Below are positions 9,823 through 21,800 of a DNA stretch of 64,000 bases, one piece after another; the stretch's first letter is position 1; each line of letters starts with the position of its first letter. The DNA comes from Antedon mediterranea (Eukaryota > Echinodermata > Crinoidea > Comatulida > Antedonidae), in NCBI RefSeq assembly GCF_964355755.1, contig NC_092673.1, positions 35,351,648 to 35,415,647 of the forward strand, given 5' to 3'. A program made the position numbers and the translations under genes. The notes under the pieces are model-generated. The model saw only the letters and a program-made list of their open reading frames with translations, ran no database searches and was not told the DNA's origin.

Positions 9823-12800
9823 GTGAGTATCAAAACTAGTTTAGGCCTAGGCCTAGGCCTACTAGCCTAGGCTCTAGCCTAATGATAATGTAGTAGTAGT
9901 AGAGAGTAGGCCGAGCTCTATAGAGAAGGGCCAAAATACTACTAGGCCTAGGCCTAGTAAAAGTAGGCTAGGCCTAGACCTTACGTTGCGGGGGTATGCG
10001 TTATATGGAAGACTCGGAGGACCTAGCCTAGCTAGTACTGTATATAGCCTTTTTACAATATTGAGTCCGTCCTGTGTGTGGAAGGAGGAAGAAAGAAAAT
10101 ATTTTAAATAAAAAATTATTATTAATTTAATGATTTGATAAAATATTTTAAATATAGCCTAGCTAGCTAGGTACTAGGAGCCTGAATGTATCTGTTTTTT
10201 ATCTGGCCTGACTGAACACACCTTTTTACACTACATACAGGCCTCGGCCTCGATAGTATTATTATTATTGTATAGCGCACATTTATACAACATTTAATTA
10301 TAATCAGCGGCGCTTCACATCAATTAGTATCGTAACATTGTTTGAAATATAGTGCTTTTAAATGTTTTTTAAACTGATTATAGTCATCTAAGTGTTTAAT
10401 GTGACTTGGTAATCTGTTCCAAATTTTGGGTCCTGCTACGGCGAACGAACGGTCAGCAAATGTCTTTCGTTTAGTTCGTGGGATTGTCCGGTTACAATTG
10501 CTGGTGCTTGAACGATTACTGCGAGATAAGAAATCCATCAAATATAATCAAAATGTTCAGTAATGTACAGCTAACTCTTATAAAAACTTTAACAAGACAA
10601 CCAAGGTTGACATAGTATTTATTTTAGATGCTATTAAATATTTCTGTTAGTAATTTTTATATTTTTTCTTTTAAAAAATGTCATCTGTTTTCATATAAAT
10701 TGTAACTTTTCTTTTATTACTTGATGTAAACGTCGTTTGATTTTGTCTGTTTTGTTTTAATGGAAATTACAATCATCACTAAGATCTTTAGACTAAATCA
10801 TGCAAGTGGTCAATATTGTTGGTCTCATTGCACTACCTAGTTTTAAATCATTATTTGTGGTTATTAAATTAGCTGAATCTATCAATAATGATGAGGTTTA
10901 CATAGTAGCCCTATTTTTAAAATGTTTTTAATGACTCTTTTTGTACTGCCATGGATTTAAGTAATTGTACAGGTTAAGGTGGCTAGAGACATACAAAGTC
11001 TTAAAATGGTTTAACAAGTTTATCGCAAAATCAAAAATTTATGTTGGACAAGTAACCCATCCTAATAACATGAAAACTAATACAAGATGTGAGGTATATT
11101 AAAGTAAACTTCCTGCAAAAGATCTATTCCCATTTGTGGCTCAGACATTTAAATAAACTGTTATTTTATATAGTATTAGTATACTGTATTTTAATTATCA
11201 TAATATATTGTAAATGATATGAATTTTAAACTTTCTATTTGTTATTTTAACTTTCTTAAATTTAATTATCTTGTTTTCTTGCATCATTTTAACATTTTAT
11301 AGAATTTGCATATTACTTTAATGTATTATCTCAAAGTAGCAATAATGTTGTTTTCTATGTACAGTATGGTTTATCTTGTTTGCTGCCCTCTAAACTCAGT
11401 TGTTCTCATTCATATCCTAGTTTACTTATTTATAGTGAATGTACAAACTGCAAACCATTTATACAATATAATCATATATAAAAATTTTTTCTTCAATTCA
11501 ACCAGTATTAAAGGTAGATTTGTAGTCACATAAAACAATTTTAATATTTTTACATTTGTGATCCGACACAATTTGCGACCCCATTTAAAAAATATAAAAC
11601 ATTATTTACAGAACAGGGCTTTTCAAAGTAATTTATTTTGATTTTTTAATTATTTAAAGTGATAATTGTTTACAATTTTTTTTATTGAGTATGTCATTTT
11701 ATTGTCACAAATATTGGATTGGAAAAAGAAATTATTTAACCTGAATCATCATTACTTTGTCTTTTTATAAGTGAAATCATTATTAGTATTATTTTGTATT
11801 CCTACTGAAGTGATATAACAATATTAAAACTTCAAAATGGCCCTATTCGGTCAGATTTTATTAATCTTCATGTTTCAAGTTTTGGGGGACAATTCATCTT
11901 TAAATATCCAATTATTGTACAGTAAATTGACACTAAACTTTAGTACAAAAAAAAATTTGAAAATGATGACGTGAATATCAACCAGTATCCTGTTAGATAT
12001 AATATTTCCTCGTTAGATTGTTAGTCACATGACCTACGTTAGCATAGACATATGACTCGGATAGTCCAGACTGTTTTTTTGTACAATACCTGGTGATCTT
12101 TTAGATATTACTTTTGGATTCATTTACAATCACGGTAAAAATGTAAGTAAATATTTCATATTATTTCAGTTAAACTTTGAATGTCTTATAACATTTAAAT
12201 TTTGATATTTAGATTACTTTGAAACTATTATATTTCGTTTTTCATAAGGACTGAAAATGAAATGACGAGAATTATTTTTTTAAATTCGATTTTAAACCCA
12301 ATAACTTTACGGGACACAAGAAAAATAATTAGGCAGAAAGAATGTAATTTAAGCTTAATTAGACTAGGCTATGAATGAGGTAGGTGCCACCCGGAGAGGT
12401 AGAAATTCTCATATAACTTTTCTAGACCAGTTTTTTCTGGGGAATCCAAATATATTGGGTAAACGGGCTGTAACCTGAGAACTTTCGCGTGAGGGCGCTT
12501 TTTTCAAAATGGCTGCCAGTTACAGTAGACTATGATATCTTGGCAACCACTGGTCATAGAGAGTTGATTTTGGTGTCAAATTGTTTGGAATGTACATGTT
12601 CCTATTTGATGTAATAGAACATTTTGTCAGAAAATGGCCGGAAATACCTCTATTGACCTTTGACCCAATATCTAACAGATATCATATCTCCGTAACTACT
12701 GGACACAGAAAGTTGTAATTGGTGTCAAACTCTCCAGAATATAGATGTTTATATTCAAACTAATAGAACATTATCTGTAAAAATGACCGGAAATAACGTT

Positions 12801-15800
12801 ACTGACCTTTGACCCAAAATGCAAGACATTTCTCCTATCTGATCACGTTAATCCTGTCAATTAATTCATTTTGTGCCAATTGGAGGTTGACATTCTCATA
12901 TTATTTTCTTGACCAGTTTTTCATGTGCAATCCGAGTAATATGAGATAAATAAGCCATAACAAGGCCAAGAATTTAATTCTTTTACTACATACATGCTTC
13001 CCTTTAGTGTTTCAGTCTGTATGTCGTGTATTAATCTTCAAGATCGCTCACATCACTGCAATCTGAAAAGTCTTCATATTCATTATGTGTAAACAGTTCC
13101 TGGACATCAGTGGGCATCACTGTCTCAATCCATTTAGGCTCCATTTGTTCGTTCCATCCATTGTGTGTACTGTTGTTGACAAAATCATTGACGTCGGCTG
13201 ATTGCCATTCTTTAGTAATGAAGTTTGCTCTAAGTATATGAAACTCAAGGGTCTGCTGACATAGTGGCAGTAATGATATATCTGTAATCTTGTTGTGTCT
13301 GGAAAACTTTCTGTTGAAGATATCATATCTTGCTTGATTTACACTTTTCCCCTTCACTCCATACAATGGTGAAACATACTCTTCAAGTTCCTCATACAAC
13401 TCTTTTGATGGAACATCTGACACTCCAAGGTTGCAGAATGTGTCAACACATTTTGCTTTGGATTCCAGAAGCTTCCAGCAGGTACGTTTTCCTTTCCGAA
13501 CGAAAGCGGAGTTATACTCGTTACATGTGAAAGCATGGAATCCAATAAGGGATGATTTCTGCGCTTTTGTTAAATCAATGTCACTCAATTTCAGTACATT
13601 TCGGTATTTCCCAGTGTTTGTATCAATAATTACCCTCTGCCCATCACCCTATGAAATGAGATAGTGAAATGACTGGAATGTCAAAGTCTCCAGAATGGGA
13701 ACGAATTATTACTACGCCTTGATTGTTATTTGTTAAAGCATGCTTTGCATGCAGGATGACTTTCGTGTCGGCTTCTTCTTGGCTACTATTAAGCTCCGGA
13801 ACCAATACAACATCTCAGTTAGTAACGTAGATGCATTCTTTGTACGATGAAAAGTAGATAACATCACTCCTCGTATCTGTTAGAATGCTTTCTTTCTTTG
13901 ACACTAGTACACAGCGAATAAGCTCAATCAATCTGGTCTTGTTTTTGCCGTTGGCAAGGAAATTGTTAAAATCACGGGGCAACTTTGATATTTTTGAGCT
14001 TACAATTACTTTTGGTGCAATACCGCGTCTGTTTCTCGCAGTGCTCGACCAGGATCCATAACATCATCTCACTTTATTTTCGAATAGTGGGAAGAAACTC
14101 GAAATCAAGGCAAATGGGAAAGTAAGAGTAATATAAGCTAATCGGGATGTTTTAGGAAAGCTTCTTACCACCTCAACAAAGCATGGTAGAATAATTGACT
14201 TTAAGAAAGCCTTTGAGTATCCATTTACCCCTGTCCGCTAAGCCTTGCTAATGCAGATGGGACAAGACGAACAACTCAGAAAAGTGTCCTAATGGAAATT
14301 CTCATCGAAAGTTCAACAGATGTTATAGATCCTGGTCGGGCACTGCCAGCAAAGGCTACTGTCATTGCCTATGTTGTTGACTTGATGGCATTAATCAGAA
14401 CATTTACATCTTACCCTGATACGTACGAGGATCTTGTAGCAAAGGTTTTCAACAGCATCCCTAAAGGATACAAGCGTGTTGATATTGTTACCGATGCATA
14501 CCTGCCAAAAAGCATTAAGTCTGTTGAGAGAAACATACGCGGTATTGCACCAAAAGTAATTGTAAGCTCAATAATATCAAAGTTGGCCCGTGATTTCAAC
14601 AATTTCCTTGCCAACGGCGAGAACAAGACCAAATTGATTGAGCTTATTCGCTGTGTACTAGTGTCAAAGAAAGAAAGCATTCTAACAGATATGAGGAATG
14701 ATGTTATCTACTTTTCATCGTACAAAGAATACATCTACGTTACTAACTGAGATGTTGTATTGGTTCCGGAGCTTAATAGTAGCCGGAAGAAGAAGCCTAC
14801 ACGAAAGTCATCCTGCATGCAAAGCATGCTTTAACAGATAACAATCAAGGCGTAGCAATAATTCGTTCCCATTCTGGAGACATTGATATTCCAGTCATTG
14901 CACTATCTCATTTCATAGATATTGGGCAGAGGGTAATTATTGATACAAACACTGGGAAATACCGAAAGGTACTGAAATTGAGTGACATTGATTTAACAAA
15001 AGCGCAGAAATCATCCCTTATTGGATTCCATGCTTTCACAGGTAACGATTATAACTCCGCTTTCTTTCGGAAAGGAAAACGTACCTGCTGGAAGCTTCTG
15101 GAATCAAAAGCAAAATTTGTTGACACATTCTGCAACCTTGGAGTCTCAGATGTTCCATCAAAAGAGTTGTATGAGGAATTTGAAGAGTATGTTTCACTAT
15201 TGTATGGAGTGAAGGGGAAAAGTGTAAATCAAGCAAGATATGATATCTTCAACAGAAAGTTTTCCAGACACAATAAGATTACAGATATATAATTACTGCC
15301 ACTATGTCAGCAGACCCTTGAGTTTCATATACTTAGAGCACACTTCATTACTAAAGAATGGCAATCAGCAGACGTCAATGATTTTGTCAACAACAGTACA
15401 CACAATGGATGGAACGAACAAATGGAGCCTAAATGGATTGAGACAGTGATGCCCACTGTTGTCCAGGAACTGTTTACACATAATGAATATGAAGACTTTT
15501 CAGATTGCAGTGATGTGAGCGATCTTGAAGTTAATACACGACATACAGTTTGAAACACTAAAGGGAAGCATGTATATGTAGTAAAAGAATTAAATTCTTG
15601 GCCTTGTTATGGCTTATTTATCTCATATATTCGGATTGCACATGAAAAACTGGTCCAGAAAATAATATGAGAATGTCAACCTCCAATTGGCACAAAATGA
15701 ATTAATTGACAAGATTAACGTGATCAGATGGGAGAAATGTCTTGCATTTTGGGTCAAAGGTCAGTAACGTTATTTCCGGTCATTTTTACAGATAATGTTC

Positions 15801-18800
15801 TATTAGTCTGAATATAAAGATCTATATTCTGGAGAGTTTGACACCAATTACAACTTTCTGTGTCGAGTAGTTACGGAGATATGATATCTGTTAGATATTG
15901 GGTCAAAGGTCAATAGAGGTATTTCCGGCCATTTTCTGACAAAATGTTCTATTACATCAAATAGGAACATGTACATTCCGAACAATTTGACACCAAAATC
16001 ACCTCTCTATGACCAGTGGTTGCCAAGATATCATAGTCTACTGTAACTGGCAGCCATTTTTAAAAAAGCGCCCTCACGCGAAAGTTCTCAGGTTACAGCC
16101 CGTTTACCCAATATATTTGGATTCCCCAGAAAAAACTGGTCTAGAAAAGTCACATGAGAATTTCTACCTCTCCGGGTGGCACCTACCTCATTCATAGCCT
16201 AGTCTAAATGTAAAATGACAGACTCACTTACATTTATTGGTGGCAAGACACTATTAATGGCCGGCCCTTTACACCGCTGCCAAAAATGTGAATATGATCC
16301 GGATTTATGTAATCCGAGGCGTATCTGGGACATAGAAATGCGGAAATGTAGACTGATGTAAGGGACGCATTAGGCATGATAGTAGAGTATACAGTCCGAC
16401 TTTATCAGATAGACGGTCTTACTAAAGTCATCCCTTAATAGACGATTGCTATAAAACAGTCTCAGCTAAGACAGCGTACAGTAACAAATTGGGGGCGTAA
16501 TCTACGCGTAAAATACCAAATAAGGTAATGTTCGTCACGCTTGTTCAATTCACAATCATAACAGTACGTACATTTCTATGCAAGAAAATCTATTCTAGGG
16601 CTATATAAGAATAAACCGTTATTATTTGATTTAACACTTAAAACTCGTTCAATTGGTTATCTTTCACAATCAATAATATTATTAATACAACAAAAAGAGA
16701 AGTTTACCGTAATACTGTTTTAAGACTCCTTCGAGTAGGCTTTCATTTTTAAAACCGCTTTACAGGTAGCAATGGTTTATAATAAAGACTACATGTTACG
16801 TCACGAATTATAGCCGGCTTAGCTAAGACTGTTTACAAACCGCTTATAACAATCTGCCCCTGGCCTTTCCACAAGACAAGACTATTTTAAAAATAAATAA
16901 ATGTAGCATTAACATAACAATATACAATATATAAATTGTTTATTGTACTGTGTCTGTCACGCTCTGTTGTTATTAGGGCAGATAATGTGAAAGTATTCAT
17001 GGTACTTTCTTACTCATTGCTGCTGTAAATGGCAGAGGATACACTTCATTAAAGCTTATTACTTGTAACTTCCTCAGGGTTTTAAGATATTTCCAAAATC
17101 AGACCCTCTTAGCCTCGTCCATGGGTACATTAAGACATGGTGAAAATAGTAACCTTAAATAAAGGAACAGCGAAGTAAATTAGGCCATCTTAGCCTCGTC
17201 CATGGGCATTACAGTAAGACATGGTGAACATAATAACTTAACTTAATACCACAAGGAACTATGAAATAGACCCTCTTAGCCTTGTTAACATACTAATCTT
17301 TACCATAAGGAACTGCAAAATAAATAGCCCCGTCCATGGGCACATTAAGACATGCTGAACGTGCTTAATTTTATCACAAGGAATTGCGAAAAAATGAGAC
17401 CTTCTTAGCCTCGTCCATGGGCACATTATGACATTATGAACATACGAACCTTTATCATAAGGAATTGCGAAAAAATGAGACCTTCTTAGCCTCGTCCATG
17501 GGCACATTATGACATTATGAACATACGAACCTTTATCATAAGGAATTGCGAAAAAATGAGACCTTCTTAGCCTCATCCATGGGCACATTATGACATTATG
17601 AACATACGAACCTTTATCATAAGGAATTTCGAAAAAATGAGACCTTCTTAGCCTCATTCATGGGCACACTACAACATAATATTAGTGGGCATACCAACCT
17701 TTATCACAAGAAATGGCGAAATAAATCAAGCCATCTTAGCCTTGTCCATGGGCACATTAATAATAATATAATAGTATAACCTTTACCACAAAGAACTGCA
17801 ACATTGTAGGGCTTTTCTTCTGATCATCCCTCAAAACATTTTTGCTTGTAAAAGATATAAAAGTTTACAAAATTCTTTTTAAAGTGTAGCAAATACATAT
17901 TACTTATTACTGTACATATTACTTATTACTGTACATATTACTTATTACTGTACATATTACTTATTACTGTACATATTACTTATTACTGTACATATTACTT
18001 ATTACTGTACATATTACTTATTACTGTACATATTACTTATTACTGTACATATTACTTATTACTGTACATATTACTTATTACTGTATATATTACTTATTAC
18101 TGTACATATTATTATTAAATGAGGAAAATTAAACTATAGAAGAGTATAGAAGATCCCCTGTTTCACAATAACATGTTTTCCTCCCAGAATGCAGCAGACT
18201 CCATGATGAGAAAAAGCCACTGACATTTATTTCAATAAATTATAAAAACATAAGTCAATTAAAATACAGAACTAGAATCTAACTAATTAATATTAATAAG
18301 TTTACTAGCCCTCTGCTTAATTTGCATATTCAAATTAGTAATTTTGATGTAGATTATATCAAACTGATTCATTTGCATATTCAAATTAGTAATTTTGATG
18401 TAGATTTTATCAAACTGATTCATTTGCATATTCAAATTATTTCTAGATTATATCTAACCTCATGTGTATCATCAGGAACTGCTATTTTCTTTTTCAGATA
18501 TTTTGTGGGATGGTTGATAGGTTTAACTTAGTTTCTAACAAAATGACGTCAAACAGTTAGGTAGTTTCCGGCGTATCGTTACGTTCAATTGCACTGTCAA
18601 GTCGTTAGAGCTGTTATAATTTTTAAGTTTCTCTAATTGAAATAGTAGTTTTTTTTCCATTGTATGGACGTGTAACATTTTTAGCGCAACTGATTTCCGT
18701 ATACTTAGTGGAAATAAGAGCTTTTTATAAAACAATGTCGGTGCTGACTGCCAGTCGACCCATTTCAATCAAACGCTCGACATCTCAATGTAGCAGTATG

Positions 18801-21800
18801 ACTTCTTGTAGTCTTCCGACTTCTCGTAGTCTTCCGGATTCTCCTACTAAGATGGACGTTATTGTGAATGGCAATGCAGATTTAGTAGAATCCAAGGATC
18901 TTTCTGTTGAACAGAATGAAATTAATGAAGTTGTAAACAACAAGAATAATGAAGAGAAGAATGAAGACGGCAAGATGAAGAAAAGAGAAAGACGATCAGT
19001 TCGGTAAGGTAGAAATGGATGCGTTAAAAAGTACCACTTTCATTTGGAAATTTTTATTCTCAATAGTTGATAATCTAGTTATTAGTTTGAATAGGAACCA
19101 TAGTTTTCTCCCGTGCCCATAATAAATAAAAACGTCTGGATTTAGTCGTTTCAGTGGGATTTATCATCAGGATCGTAATTTTGAGATAATCATATTTTTT
19201 TCTTGATCCCGACAGGCCGGCACGCTTTTTACCGTAAATTCTGGATGAGCGGGATTTTTTTCGGGAACTTGTCGCAATGATGTGATTTATTATTATGATT
19301 GGGGCAGTTGTACTTCCTATTTTGCCTCTAATGTTTTATGAATGCAACATTTACTATCCTTTAATGTCAAAATGTCATTCTAACTTAATTCTATTGAGCA
19401 CTTTGTTGAGTCCTGAAGATTTCTCCTTATAGATGTTCTACCATATTCCAATGGGATTGAATAAAAAAAACCTTCATAGATGGTTATTTAAGAGTTTTTA
19501 ACTTGTTGAAGTTTATAAATTTGTGCGTGAATGTTTTACAGTACAGTAGTAAACCTTCAATTTCACTTTTACCTTCGTGATTCAAATAAATTGAGATGAT
19601 CTTGCAATAGATACAGCTGTATGATATTATTTAATAATGAGATTGAAAAGATTAACAATGTACAAAGGATAATTGGTTATTCTCTTATAGCCTTGGATTA
19701 AAATAAAATGTTACAATGTGTATATCACTGCACAAAAATCACCTTGCCGCATACAACTTTTTTAATGACCATGTGAGTGTTTCGGTGGACACTGTCGAGT
19801 CTAAATATATTTCTAAAAAACGCACGCAGATAGAGATAATTGAGAATTGTTTCATGTGGTATTATTGGAGTACAATGCTTGCAGTTTTTTAAGTGATTCC
19901 TAAATTTTATCAAATGCTTATTTCAACTATACTACTTCTTTTAGGGAAGAAGACAATTGTAGAATCTTTGATGTTATTCCTAAATGGGCCTTTCATGTTT
20001 GTTAGTAATTCTTTTCTTCCTCAGTTTTGGACAGTGGAGCAACACTACACATGCACAATTCAGTCAAGAGTGTATACAAGTTAAAGGGATATTACTTTAA
20101 TATCTTTTTTATATTTAACATACAGTATGAACGCACTTTCGCATCTGTTCTGTTTCAGATTTCAGGTCTGCTTTCAGTTTTGGAAGTACTTTATCTACGC
20201 TGGTCATGGTTGGCTGATCATTAATGTTCTGTTATGCTGCCATGTTATAGAAACCATCTATTTGGTAATTTAACAACAAAAAACACTTCGACCATTTCCG
20301 AATAAGTTTTCCGTAGACTAAATTTGATCATTTTTTTTCAATTTTTTTTTTGTAAAATTTATTTACGCCCGTATTCTTAAACCGGACTTTAGTCGTAGTT
20401 CGAGCTAAAACTAAAAAAATGACGTCATTTTAATTCATAAACCGAACTTCAACTAAATCACCGACTAAATCAGGCCAACCTCGACTAAATCGAGACGGAT
20501 TTTGATCGATTTTTTTAGTCCTGGAGGGGGCAGGCTAAATGGTCGACTAAATGGTTTTTAAACGATGTTTATAAAAAACGTAACAGTCATTGAGTTGTTA
20601 TATTGGCCAGATATTGAAGAATGAAATATCTATATTCATATTAGCTTAATTAAATATACATTGGTATAAGTTATAATAATGAAAATCAACTTTATTTACA
20701 ACTGTATACAAATTACATTATTTTCTTCGCGCAAGTCCGACTTGAGCTACGTCACGCCATAGCGACAATGGGAGATGCGGCAATTCACCACGCGATGGAA
20801 TGTTTAGGGGGCCTATCGCTTTCTTGTCACGCTATGAAGTGTGTGGTTCGTCGCGATCATACTTTGTTGGGGGCCTAGAAAATATAAAAGTTACCGTACC
20901 GCCATGGTTCCTAAATATATTTTGAAGATTTTATTTGTTGTTAATCAAATATACTTCACTGTTAAATTAATACTGATATTGTTCTAATAATTAACGATTA
21001 AAATTATTTTTCATGTATATAGTCCTGATGCGTAAAAAGTGTTGTAAGAAATGGAAAGTGATAATATATCAATGCGCAAAATTTCGTCTGCTCCTCAAAT
21101 ACTCTCTTGTCATTGGCCAATGTATAGCCTTTGTTACCCAGACGTGTGCAACTCGACTAAAAGCTCGACTTCATTAAGTCGAACTGCAAACTTCGACTAC
21201 TTCGTTTTTGAATCGAATTTGAAGTAATAGCTCGAACTACGACTTTTTCAAGTCGAACTTTAATGTTTAAAAAGGGGGATAATGTCCTTAAAACGCGTTG
21301 GGCCTTGGACCTCACCCTTGAGGCTATGTTCCATCTGACCTGCAAGATTATTAGTTTGTTACAACAGGTCCACTGGCGTATACACTGTCTGAGAAAAATC
21401 AACCTTGCTCACCATATCAGAAAACTACACCAATCAGGTAGTTGAAACATTCGCAATAATGTTAATAACATTCTTCCTGTTCCGTTTATTAAGAATGTAT
21501 GTCACACGTGTCATCGCTGATGTATTTTATCATGTTTGATAGATGTTATATTAGGTGTACTGCCTGTACCGCAATTTCAATTAAACTCAATTATTAATTT
21601 GTAGTTGTTCTTGTAGGTTTTGTCACGCTTGGTTTGTTTAGTTTTTTAACCAAGATTTGATTGATCAGCTGAATTGCGGATTAAAATTCAAATTTAGGCT
21701 ACTTTATTTTTTCAAATAAATTGTATGTTATGCCTATGTCAATTTCAACAAATTTCTTGCCCAGGTTACCTGGATAAACCAAGCTATTAATGCAAAAGGA

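Larger units (their letters stand above)
12359..16207. mobile_element. 3.85-kb near-palindrome of two inverted PIN-like gene relics
   Basis: The left arm (12359-14065) is the reverse complement of the right arm (14319-16207), with a 253-bp spacer. Identity is very high by eye. For example, the 60 bases at 12428-12487 match the reverse complement of 16081-16140 exactly. The outer ends coincide at TAGACTAGGCTATGAATGAG. The left arm lacks about 181 bp that the right arm has (about 14347-14527), with the deletion joined at GAGAAAC. Each arm carries a broken copy of the same gene plus a non-coding flank with two diverged units of about 150 bp (TTTGACCCAA...GGACACAGAAAG). It is probably a duplicated mobile or mobile-linked gene. 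No transposase, target-site duplication or simple terminal signature is obvious. Confidence 0.8.

Noticed and set aside
13330-13664. Plus-strand frames opposite the PIN-like relic
   Set aside because: Shadow frames of the minus-strand gene. They mirror frames on the other strand of the right arm because of the palindrome.
17259-17657. Minus-strand repeat frame [20 protein letters not shown]
   Set aside because: Artefact of the 81-bp minisatellite.
20027-20110. [10 protein letters not shown] motif resembling the protease/gag-pre-integrase start of Copia-type retroelements
   Set aside because: Only one short motif, with no flanking integrase zinc finger or RT. Probably chance.
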